Part shown: in pieces, positions 8,614-15,754 of the stretch
Layout of the letters: every line of letters begins with the position of its first letter
Numbering within the stretch: the first letter of the stretch is position 1
Assembly (NCBI GenBank): GCA_016210055.1
Contig: JACQUZ010000138.1
Span: 1-36,005, forward strand
Reading direction: 5' to 3'
Origin: Deltaproteobacteria bacterium
GTDB lineage: Bacteria > Myxococcota_A > Polyangia > Haliangiales > SHYZ01
DNA length: 36,005 nt
Program-made: the position numbers and the translations under genes
Notes under the pieces: model-generated
What the model was told of the DNA's origin: nothing
The model's input: the letters and a program-made list of their open reading frames with translations, nothing else
Databases searched by the model: none

Positions 8614-9932
8614 GCCTGAAACACTCGAACCCGCAGAGGGCCCATCCCGCGCGAAAGGTACAAGGCGACGTCCGCAGCCTGCACGACGCGGCCGATGGCG
8701 GAGGCTGCACGCGCATCGGAATAGGCGACCCCCAGCGACACGGTCACATGAACGCATCGCTCCCCGACGACAAAGGGGTGCACGTGGATCCGATCCCGAA
8801 GCTCCTCGGCCAGCTCCTGGGCCCTCGCCGCGCTCACGTCGGGGAGGAGCACGAGGAGCTCAGCGTCGCCGTAACGAGACACGAGGTCGTCGTCATGGCA
8901 ATGGGACAAGACAAGGGTCGCCAGGTCACGGATGAGCGAGTCAAAACCTTGGGGACCGAGCGTCTCGCGCATGGGGTCATCCCCATCCACGCCCAAGAGA
9001 ATTGACGCGAGCGGTCGGCCATGGCTCATCCGCACGCGCCGCGCCTCTTCCTCGAGCCGCTCGAACAGGAAGCGGCGGTCCCAGACCTTGTGCAATGGGT
9101 CGTGGGGCGAGCTCGTGGGCATGAGGGCCCCTTGGATCTGCCGCTTGAGGTCCTCACGGGCCCGCTTCATGCGGATGGCTGCACGAACCCGTGCCACGAG
9201 CTCGACCGAGGAATAGGGACGGGTAATGTAATCGCTCCCGCCCACTTCCAGCGCCGCAACGACGCTCGCCGAATCGGCTCTCGCCGAGCAAAAAAGCACC
9301 ATGACGTCGGCGGTGGCCCTTGCGGCCGAAATCCTTTGGCACGTCTCGAGGCCGTCCATCCCGGGCATCGCCACGTCCAGGATCACCACGTCGGGCAGAG
9401 TCCGGGCGCAAAGATCGAGGGCCTCCTTGCCGCTCCGCGCCAGGGAGACGGCAAAGTGCTCGGAGAGCTCCTCGGAGAGCTGTGCCAGGTTGTCCTCGTT
9501 GTCGTCCACGACCAGGACGGTCGGCTTGCCAGGGCAACTCGGCCCGGCACCGGCAGCGTCCTTTCGTTTCGCCAGTCGCTCGCGCAAGACCGCGAAGAGC
9601 GCGTTCTCGTCGATCGGCTTGGTCAAGAAGCCGTCGCATCCGGCCTGGAGCGCATGCTCTTCGTCCCCTGTCATCGCGTGGGCGGTCAAAGCGACGATCG
9701 GGATCGAAGCGAGCTCGGGGTCCTGCTTGATTCGAAACGTCGCCTGCCACCCGTCGATCCCTGGCAGGGAGAGATCCATGAGGATGAGGTCTGGCTTGGA
9801 TTCCTTGGCGAGGCGTACCCCTTCCAGGCCGTCCTCCGCCTGCACGATATCGTACTCGTCCTCGAGGAGCTGAACCACCAGATCCCGGTTGAGCTCCATG
9901 TCTTCCACGAGGAGAATACGCGGCCGGGTCAT
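8610..9932 (-). CDS. Response regulator REC-REC with degenerate GGDEF output domain
   Basis: 440 residues. REC1 is about 4-122, with acidic pocket E10/D11, phosphoacceptor D53 and K105. REC2 is about 138-255, with D143/D144 and D186, but the conserved Lys is Arg (R238 in YITRPY). The C-terminal domain, about 285-440, follows the diguanylate cyclase fold (HKVWDRRFLFERLEEE, then VTVSLGVAYS), but the signature GG[DE]EF reads GDAEL within RYGDAELLVLLPD. The second Gly, the metal-binding acidic residue and the Phe are all lost. Catalytic c-di-GMP synthesis is therefore doubtful, and a nucleotide-sensing or protein-binding role is more likely. The architecture resembles PleD. Both ends overlap neighbours by 4 nt (ATGA), indicating translational coupling in the kinase operon. 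Confidence 0.9.
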   Translation of the reverse strand: MTRPRILLVEDMELNRDLVVQLLEDEYDIVQAEDGLEGVRLAKESKPDLILMDLSLPGIDGWQATFRIKQDPELASIPIVALTAHAMTGDEEHALQAGCDGFLTKPIDENALFAVLRERLAKRKDAAGAGPSCPGKPTVLVVDDNEDNLAQLSEELSEHFAVSLARSGKEALDLCARTLPDVVILDVAMPGMDGLETCQRISAARATADVMVLFCSARADSASVVAALEVGGSDYITRPYSSVELVARVRAAIRMKRAREDLKRQIQGALMPTSSPHDPLHKVWDRRFLFERLEEEARRVRMSHGRPLASILLGVDGDDPMRETLGPQGFDSLIRDLATLVLSHCHDDDLVSRYGDAELLVLLPDVSAARAQELAEELRDRIHVHPFVVGERCVHVTVSLGVAYSDARAASAIGRVVQAADVALYLSRGMGPLRVRVFQA

Positions 9933-10711
9933 GGTCTATTCACCACGTGCCGCTCGAGAACGGCCTGCGTGTCCCGAAGCCACAGGAGCCGCCTCAGCTT
10001 GGCCACGAGTTGCTCGGGATCATAGGGCTTCGTGACGTAGTCGCTTGCCCCCATGTCGAGGGCTTCGAGCTTGTCCTTGATCTGATCCAAGGCACTCAGC
10101 ATGACCACCGGGAGATGGCTCGTGGCCACGCCGGCCCGCAGCCTGCGGCAGACCTCCCTGCCGTCCATCCCCGGCATCATGATGTCCAGAAGGACCAAGT
10201 CGGCCCGGCCCGCCAGGGACAGGGCCGTCATGCCGTTCGAGGCGGGCGTGACGTCGAAGCCGGCGTCTTCCAGCTCCTGCTTGACCAAGTCGCGGTTGTT
10301 TTCGTTGTCATCCACGACCAGGACGCGGTAACGCCGCGGCTGCGCGCCCGAAAACACGAGCCGGAGCCGCGATGCCGCGTTTTCGTCGCTCGCGAGGTGG
10401 GGCAAGAGGAGGAACTCGTCGCAGCCCGCCTTGGTGGCTTCCCACTTGGCCGAGAGGGTGGTGCGCGCATCGACGATGCCCAGAAGGAACGCGCGGGGGA
10501 AAGCGGAGCGCAGCCGACGGAAACCCGCGAAGCTCACCTCGGGACCCCGAAGATCCACGGCGACGGTTTCGATGCCGTGGGGCGGCGTCGCGAGCGCGGC
10601 CTCGATGGTCGGGAAGACGATGACCTCGGTGCCTGCCAACCCTTCCTGCGGGAGAGAGGCTCCGACGCAGATGGCCGCGTGCTGGACAGGTCCTTCGGGC
10701 TTCCCGATCAA
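9929..10711 (-). CDS. Stand-alone response regulator: pseudo-receiver plus canonical receiver
   Basis: 260 residues, starting at TTG 10711, whose last two bases are shared with the TGA of the upstream kinase (TTGA). A strong Shine-Dalgarno sequence AAAGGAGAA lies 5-8 nt upstream and decides this start over a longer frame to 10927. Residues about 10-120 look like a receiver fold that keeps a central Asp (D53) but has lost the acidic pair and the conserved Lys (FLLLP near 103). Residues about 127-255 form a canonical receiver with D134/D135, phosphoacceptor D176 in LLDIMMPGMDG and the TKPY Lys. There is no DNA-binding or enzymatic output domain, so it probably works in the phosphorelay or by protein contact. 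It overlaps the next regulator by 4 nt. Confidence 0.85.
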   Translation of the reverse strand: MIGKPEGPVQHAAICVGASLPQEGLAGTEVIVFPTIEAALATPPHGIETVAVDLRGPEVSFAGFRRLRSAFPRAFLLGIVDARTTLSAKWEATKAGCDEFLLLPHLASDENAASRLRLVFSGAQPRRYRVLVVDDNENNRDLVKQELEDAGFDVTPASNGMTALSLAGRADLVLLDIMMPGMDGREVCRRLRAGVATSHLPVVMLSALDQIKDKLEALDMGASDYVTKPYDPEQLVAKLRRLLWLRDTQAVLERHVVNRP

Positions 10712-13404
10712 TTCAGGTTCTCCTTTTGTGTCAGAAGTGCGATGGCTCGTGGAGTGATCGGCTTTGCTACCAGGGCACGTACTCCAAGCTCCCGCTCGTG
10801 CGACTGGTAATCCTGCGCCAAGATCGAGACCACGACAACAGGGAGATCGCGGAGCCCTGGATCTGACTTGATCTCCTTGAGCACCGCCAAGCCGTCCATC
10901 CCGGGCATTTGGATGTCGACCGTGCAAAGGGCCGGACGAAGCTCGCGCAGGAGTCGTAGCCCCTCCTGCCCGTCGTGCGCCGTTAAGACCTCGTACCCTT
11001 GCTCGACCAGCATTTCGCGCAAGAGCAGCGCGTCGTCGGGGCTGTCATCGATCACCACGGCACGCCGACGCGAACCCTCCTCCTTCGCATTGTGCGACAC
11101 CGCCGCGGCCAGGGTTCCCACACCTGCAGGTCCTTGGCCGGGCCCGCTGCGGAGCCCGCTCGCCGGGGTGCTCCCACCCTCGTCCGCGGGCCGCAGGCGC
11201 CGTGGAATGTCCACGGTAAACCGCGAGCCCTGCCCCTCGACGGACTCCAGGTGGACCGCGCCACCCAAGAGCTCGCAGAGGCGCTTGACGATGGCGAGAC
11301 CCAGGCCTGTCCCCCCCACCTTCCTCGTCGTAGTGTTGTCTACCTGCTGGAACGCCTGGAACACCAGGTCATGGTCGGCCGCGGAAATGCCGATGCCCGT
11401 GTCCACGACGTGAATCAGGACGCGATCGGTCGCTGCTCGGTGCTCGGCCTCGATGCGCACCTCGCCCCTGGGAGTGAACTTGATGGCGTTCGAGACGAGG
11501 TTCAGGATCACCTGACGCACGCGCGTGCGATCCGTGCAAAGCTCGGGCAAGGAGGCCGGGAGACGCTTCTCGAGCCGCAGCGGCTTGTCGCCGATGAGCG
11601 GCAGCGACGAAGCCATGATTTCATCGACGAGCTCCCCGAGGGTGAAGGGACGCGGGGTGACGTCAAGCTTTCCGGCTTCGATCTTCGACAGGTCGAGGAT
11701 GTCGTTGATGATGTCCAGGAGGCTCACCGCCGATCGTTCGACCTTGCGCAAGTTCTCCGCCTGCTGGGTAGGAAGGAGATCGCCTGCCTTCTTCAAGACG
11801 AGCCGCGTGAACCCGATGATCGAATTCATCGGCGTCCGGAGCTCGTGTGACATGTTGGCCAGAAAAGCGGACTTGTGCTCATTGGCCCGCTGAATTTCTT
11901 GGTTGGCGTCGGCTAGCTCCAGGTTCTGACGCTCGAGCTCTGCCTTCTTGGCCACCAGCTCGCGGGCTAGCTCCACGGTGCGCTCGTGCGTCATCAAGTT
12001 GTTGAGCGCCACCGCGACCTGCCCCGAAACAGCGTCGAGGAACTCAAGGTGGGCAGGCCCCAAGGTGTCAAAGGTGGCGATCTCGAGGACGCCTACCAAG
12101 CGCTCCTGGAAGAAGATGGGCTGCGCCGCCACGCCGCGCGCAAGTTGCGATTTCCCCATGATGGGCACGGCGAGGGTAGTCACCCCGTTGGCGACGACCC
12201 GCGTCCGGGTCGCGGCAGCGGTCCCCACGATGCCTTCTCCCAGCTCGAGAGGACTGCACTTCGACAAGGCAATTGAACGTGCCGCCACCGGAATGAGCTG
12301 GCCCGTGGCCTCGTCGGGTGCATAGAAGACCACCGCGTGGCTGCCCACCACCCGGGCCATGTCGGCAAAGAGCCCCTCCAAGAGTCCCGTGACGCTCGAA
12401 GCACTGCTCGTGGTCACCGCCATGTCCCTGAGCGCCCGCTCCTGATCCCTCTGCTCCATGAGCTCGCGGGTGAGCTCCGTGACCTCTTCTCGCTGGCGCT
12501 GAAGCACCTCGGTCATTCGATTGAAGAAGACGGCGAGCTTGTTGATCTCGTCCCCTTGTGGCCGCGTCCGCAGGCGAATGCTCAGGTCGCCCGCGGCAAT
12601 GGCGTCCGAAGCGGCCGCCACCTGATTGAGCGGCCGCACCATCAGGTTCGCGATCAACATGGCGAGGGCAAGGCCCAAGAGGGCCACCATGGCGATGATC
12701 CCAGCGCCCGTGGAGATAAGCTCCTCTTCGAGCTTCCGCAGGCTCCGAAGCGAAATCCCGACCTCGACAAGGGCCTCGAAGGTCTTCTCGCCCGGGTCAT
12801 CGGCCCCCACGCTCACGCCGCTCCCAGGGGCCAAGAGATGGTCTTCCATGCCCAAGAAGGCCTCGTCCCCTTCCCCTGCGTCGGCCCGCCGCCGCACGAA
12901 GATGGGCGCGGTCACCGCGCGAAGATCCCCGCTCTCGAGATGCAGGGTCTCCACGCGCCCCTCTCTCCTCCCAACGGTCGCCTTCGCGCGCTCCCCGATC
13001 AATTGCAGGTCGCGCGGGCCAAAGCCTGGGTTCACGACGTGCGCGATAAGCTTCCCCTTGTCGTCGGAAATCAGGACGTACGCGACGTCCACCTGGCGGG
13101 CGAAAGACGCGCAGAGCTCGGCGAGCGCGGGCGCGCCCGCCACGAGGAGCGGCCGTGCGGCATCGGCGAGGCTCGCCGCGACGACCTCGCCACGCTTCCT
13201 GAGCTCGCCTTCCATCCCGCGCCGGGAACGCGAGAAGTTGTACGCCACGAGCAGGAGTCCCGTGACGAGGATCGCCGCTGTGATCAAGATGACGAGCTTG
13301 GCGCGGAAGCCCAGCCGAATCGTGGCTCCCCGCAATTCCAATGGGGCATCAGGCTGGACGTGCCTGGTCGCGATCCCGTGGGCCCCCTCGCGCCGTTCCC
13401 CCAT
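10708..13404 (-). CDS. Membrane hybrid sensor histidine kinase (sensor-HAMP-GAF-HisKA-HATPase-REC)
   Basis: 898 residues. TM1 is about 37-55. A periplasmic sensor region follows at about 58-228 (AYVLISDDKGKLIAHV is CACHE-like). TM2 is about 230-255 and HAMP about 256-308. A coiled coil leads to a GAF domain at about 335-480 and a second coiled coil. HisKA carries the phosphoacceptor H520 (MSHELRTPMN). HATPase is about 630-745 with NLVSNAIKF, DTGIGIS and GGTGLGL. The C-terminal receiver has D830 in CTVDIQMPGMDG. This is the first gene of the five-gene operon, and a weak sigma70-like promoter lies 38-66 bp upstream. It should sense a periplasmic cue, perhaps the ligand or liganded form of the binding protein encoded downstream, and phosphorylate the receivers encoded next. 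The cue is inferred. Confidence 0.93.
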   Translation of the reverse strand: MGERREGAHGIATRHVQPDAPLELRGATIRLGFRAKLVILITAAILVTGLLLVAYNFSRSRRGMEGELRKRGEVVAASLADAARPLLVAGAPALAELCASFARQVDVAYVLISDDKGKLIAHVVNPGFGPRDLQLIGERAKATVGRREGRVETLHLESGDLRAVTAPIFVRRRADAGEGDEAFLGMEDHLLAPGSGVSVGADDPGEKTFEALVEVGISLRSLRKLEEELISTGAGIIAMVALLGLALAMLIANLMVRPLNQVAAASDAIAAGDLSIRLRTRPQGDEINKLAVFFNRMTEVLQRQREEVTELTRELMEQRDQERALRDMAVTTSSASSVTGLLEGLFADMARVVGSHAVVFYAPDEATGQLIPVAARSIALSKCSPLELGEGIVGTAAATRTRVVANGVTTLAVPIMGKSQLARGVAAQPIFFQERLVGVLEIATFDTLGPAHLEFLDAVSGQVAVALNNLMTHERTVELARELVAKKAELERQNLELADANQEIQRANEHKSAFLANMSHELRTPMNSIIGFTRLVLKKAGDLLPTQQAENLRKVERSAVSLLDIINDILDLSKIEAGKLDVTPRPFTLGELVDEIMASSLPLIGDKPLRLEKRLPASLPELCTDRTRVRQVILNLVSNAIKFTPRGEVRIEAEHRAATDRVLIHVVDTGIGISAADHDLVFQAFQQVDNTTTRKVGGTGLGLAIVKRLCELLGGAVHLESVEGQGSRFTVDIPRRLRPADEGGSTPASGLRSGPGQGPAGVGTLAAAVSHNAKEEGSRRRAVVIDDSPDDALLLREMLVEQGYEVLTAHDGQEGLRLLRELRPALCTVDIQMPGMDGLAVLKEIKSDPGLRDLPVVVVSILAQDYQSHERELGVRALVAKPITPRAIALLTQKENLN

Positions 13405-13441
13405 GCAGTCCTCGGCCCATGTTCATTACGCGGGCTCCATT

Positions 13442-13470
13442 AGCGTAGACCCAGCGGGGCTCTCGGTCAA
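13442..13470 (-). promoter_or_regulatory. Candidate sigma70-type promoter of the kinase/receptor operon
   Basis: On the minus strand, TTGACC (13470-13465) and TACGCT (13447-13442) are separated by 17 nt, about 38 nt upstream of the kinase ATG at 13404. The -10 match is weak. The 106-bp gap also carries three GTCGGGC repeats just after the rseP stop. Read-through from rseP is also possible. Confidence 0.35.
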
Positions 13471-13510
13471 TCGAGGGCGCGGCCCGACAGCCCGACGAGC
13501 GGCCCGACGC

Positions 13511-14572
13511 CTAAATGAAGATGTTCTTGATATCCTTGAACGTCACGAGAAGGAACAGGACGGCGAATATGGCCATCCCCACCATGTGGACGGCCGTCTC
13601 GACCTTGGGGTTCGGCCGCCGCCTCGTGGCCAGCTCGTAGCCCAGAAAAGCCAGGCGCCCGCCGTCGAGGGCTGGCAGTGGAAACAGGTTGAACATGCCG
13701 AGGTACACGTTGAGCAGGGCAAGGATTTCGAACGTCCGTACCCAGCCCAGGCGAATGTACCCACGGATGGCTCGCGTGATGCCAACGGGGCCCACGACTT
13801 CCGCGGGGACCGTCCGCTTGATCATCCCATAAATATCCCGGAGAAACCTTCGGGTTTCGATGAACGGGAACTTCGCGGATTGGACGAGGGCGGTACCTAC
13901 GCCGATCTGCTCGCGCTCGGGCGACGGGACGATGCCGATGAGATAACCTTTCTCCGGCCCCTTTGCGGAAGGGATTTCACCCACGCGGGGGGCAATGGTG
14001 ACTTCCACTTCCTTTCCGCCGCGCGTAACGAGGATCGTCACGGGCGCGCCCTTCCCTTCTTGGATCGCCGCGGTCAACTCGGCGTGCTGGATCCCCGAGT
14101 CGGCGCGCCACCTGATCGGCTTGCCGTTCACGCTCACGATCCTGTCCCCAGGGAACAGCTTGCCCACCGCGGGCTCCCCGTCATGCACATCTGCTACCTG
14201 CATCCGGCCGGTCTCTCGGCCGACGCTCATGAGCACGCAGAAGATGAGGACGATGGCGAAGAAGTAGTTGGTCGCCGGCCCTGCAAAAATCGTGAGGATG
14301 CGCTGAACCGTGGGCCGGTTGGGGTACACGTTCGGGTCGTTCAGATCGATGTCTTCGTGCGGATTCATCCCACTTATCTGCACGAAGCCCCCAAAAGGGA
14401 GCGCAGCGATCTGGAACTCGGTGTACTTGGGTCGGAACTTCCAGAGCGCCGGACCAAACCCGATGCTGAACCGCTCTACCCGCATCTTGCAGAGCTTGGC
14501 GACGATGTAGTGCCCGGCCTCGTGAACGACGATCAGGAATCCGAGCGCGATGATGGCGAGCGTGAGCGACAT
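13511..14572 (-). CDS. rseP: RseP-type site-2 zinc metalloprotease
   Basis: 353 residues, a polytopic membrane protease of the S2P/RseP family that cleaves transmembrane anti-sigma factors and remnant signal peptides. Zinc ligands H17 and H21 with catalytic E18 lie in HEAGH in the first membrane segment. The second motif NLFPLPALDGGRL near 300-312 supplies the third ligand. One PDZ domain (about 115-185; KLFPGDRIVSVNGKPI) lies between the membrane segments. E. coli RseP (about 450 residues) has two PDZ domains; the single-PDZ form is common in other phyla. It lies 54 bp downstream of the STAS-zinc-ribbon gene on the same strand, so co-transcription with that gene and the selenoprotein is possible. 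Confidence 0.95.
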   Translation of the reverse strand: MSLTLAIIALGFLIVVHEAGHYIVAKLCKMRVERFSIGFGPALWKFRPKYTEFQIAALPFGGFVQISGMNPHEDIDLNDPNVYPNRPTVQRILTIFAGPATNYFFAIVLIFCVLMSVGRETGRMQVADVHDGEPAVGKLFPGDRIVSVNGKPIRWRADSGIQHAELTAAIQEGKGAPVTILVTRGGKEVEVTIAPRVGEIPSAKGPEKGYLIGIVPSPEREQIGVGTALVQSAKFPFIETRRFLRDIYGMIKRTVPAEVVGPVGITRAIRGYIRLGWVRTFEILALLNVYLGMFNLFPLPALDGGRLAFLGYELATRRRPNPKVETAVHMVGMAIFAVLFLLVTFKDIKNIFI

Positions 14573-14626
14573 TTAGCCAATTATAACAGTGCACCCTCGA
14601 TGCCGCTCGTCATGCCTTCGTGCAAG

Positions 14627-15097
14627 TCAACATTCGTCGTTGAGGAAAGCCAAGTATCGCTCCCTAGGCTCGGACAGCCTCATCTCCTCGTCGCACCTCC
14701 CGCAGCGCTCCTCGGGGAAGCGAGGATGACGGTCGGGCGGAATCCGCACCAAGACCTCCTGTTCCTGGAAGCACTTGGGGCATTCCATGGGCGCCAGGAA
14801 CGAGGTCACGGTCACGAGGCGAGCGAGTTCCGGAAGCATGTTGAGCTGGGACACGATGGCGTGGGAGCAGCGTTCCGCCTCAACGGTTCCGTTCCGCGAG
14901 GCGCCTTCGAGCCACGTAAGCAGCGCCCGCACGCCAGTGGAGTTGATGCGGTTGACTCCGCCCAAGTCCACGACGAGGGGTCCTTTGATTTTGCATAACT
15001 CCTCGACACGCGTGGACTCGTTGAACTCGCCGGATAGGGAGAGGAGCGTCTTTTCCCCGAGCGTGCCGGTGACCCTCCAGAGCAGGACGCCAGGCAT
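14627..15097 (-). CDS. STAS-domain protein with C-terminal zinc ribbon
   Basis: 156 residues. About 1-98 resemble a STAS/anti-sigma-factor-antagonist fold: a beta-rich start LLWRVTGTL, the KGPLVVDLGGVNRINSTGVRALLTWL-type core (given here only as its key part), and conserved N52-S53-T54-G55, with S53 where SpoIIAA-like proteins are phosphorylated. Two Cys pairs, C106/C109 and C132/C135, form a probable zinc ribbon in the C-terminal third. No clear Shine-Dalgarno sequence is visible. The gene starts 9 bp after the selenoprotein stop, so translation may depend on the upstream gene. A partner-switching or scaffold role is inferred. The fold assignment rests on pattern recognition and is moderately secure. 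Confidence 0.75.
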   Translation of the reverse strand: MPGVLLWRVTGTLGEKTLLSLSGEFNESTRVEELCKIKGPLVVDLGGVNRINSTGVRALLTWLEGASRNGTVEAERCSHAIVSQLNMLPELARLVTVTSFLAPMECPKCFQEQEVLVRIPPDRHPRFPEERCGRCDEEMRLSEPRERYLAFLNDEC

Positions 15098-15106
15098 GTA
15101 GGCATG

Positions 15107-15664
15107 TTACACCACTTTGCGGTCCTTGGCTTCCATGCTCAGCGCCGAAAGCACGTCGTCTGGGGAAGCGTTGTCCCCGGGCACCTTGCTCACGTGCCAA
15201 AAAAGGACTTCGCCCGGGGGTCGGATCACCAGAACGCCACCTTGCTGCGTCGCGTCCCCCTCGATGCGCCCCTGCTTGAACCCGCCTTTCAGAGCACGGG
15301 CGAGATGGGGTAGCGCCGCAGGTGAAAACAACCGCCAAGCCCCACGCCGAAGCCGCGCAGCCTCATAGGCCGCAAGGCTCGGGTCGGTGTAGAGGGGGCC
15401 GAGGAACCCGGTAATCTCGCGGAATCCTAGAATAAACGACGGGTTTCCCGAACCGACGACCACCAACTCAGCCCCGCTTTCATGGATCTTGTCTACCTGG
15501 CGGTGCAACTGCACCACGTGCTCCCGGCAGAAGATTCAGCCAAAGTGCCGCACGAATGCGAGGACGACCGTCCGCTCGGACCAGAGCTCCCCAAGACGGA
15601 CTTGGCCTCCTTGCTCATTAAGGACGATGGCGCTGGCGAGCTCCTGCGGAACGGATTCGGGCAT
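15107..15664 (-). CDS. SelL-related/PRXL2-type thioredoxin-fold selenoprotein, Sec encoded by TGA 15538-15536
   Basis: Reading through one in-frame TGA at 15538-15536 joins two frames into a 185-residue protein of the AhpC/TSA_2 (PRXL2, SelL-related) family. Before the TGA: GELWSERTVVLAFVRHFG. After it: IFCREHVVQLHRQV. Homologues have RHFG-C-x-F-C-REHV, so the TGA sits exactly at the first redox Cys, giving U43-x-x-C46. Downstream homology continues without a break: TDPSLAAYEAARLRRG, GFKQGRIEGDATQQGGVLVI, then a C-terminal helix. A SECIS-like stem-loop directly follows the TGA. The likely function is a thiol/selenol oxidoreductase or peroxidase. ATG 15664 fits family length; a TTG at 15733 is an alternative start, and neither has a strong Shine-Dalgarno sequence. 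The gene is divergent from an Fe-S flavoprotein reductase and first in a run with the STAS and rseP genes. Confidence 0.88.
15486..15535 (-). other. Bacterial SECIS-like element just 3' of the Sec codon
   Basis: On the minus strand, counting from the base after TGA, positions 1-5 (AUCUU) pair with 46-50 (AAGAU) and 7-10 (UGCC) with 39-42 (GGUA). The apical stem is 19-25 (GUGGUGC) with 30-36 (GCACCGC), and the loop is AGUU at 26-29. The G is the second loop base, and the loop is 26 nt from the UGA, inside the 16-37 nt range described for bacterial SECIS. The apex GGUGC-AGUU-GCACC resembles the E. coli fdhF apex GGUUGC-AGGUCU-GCACC (from memory). Confidence 0.75.
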
Positions 15665-15754
15665 GGGGGCACATGTAATGGTCCTGGGGAGAGAAATCCA
15701 CCCCTTATGGCGCGACGCCCACCACCCAGACAATAAGCGGCTGAATTCATTGAG

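Noticed and set aside
12337..14998. Long plus-strand frames antisense to the kinase and rseP
   Set aside because: They lack motifs or plausible starts and mirror the codon pattern of the real minus-strand genes.
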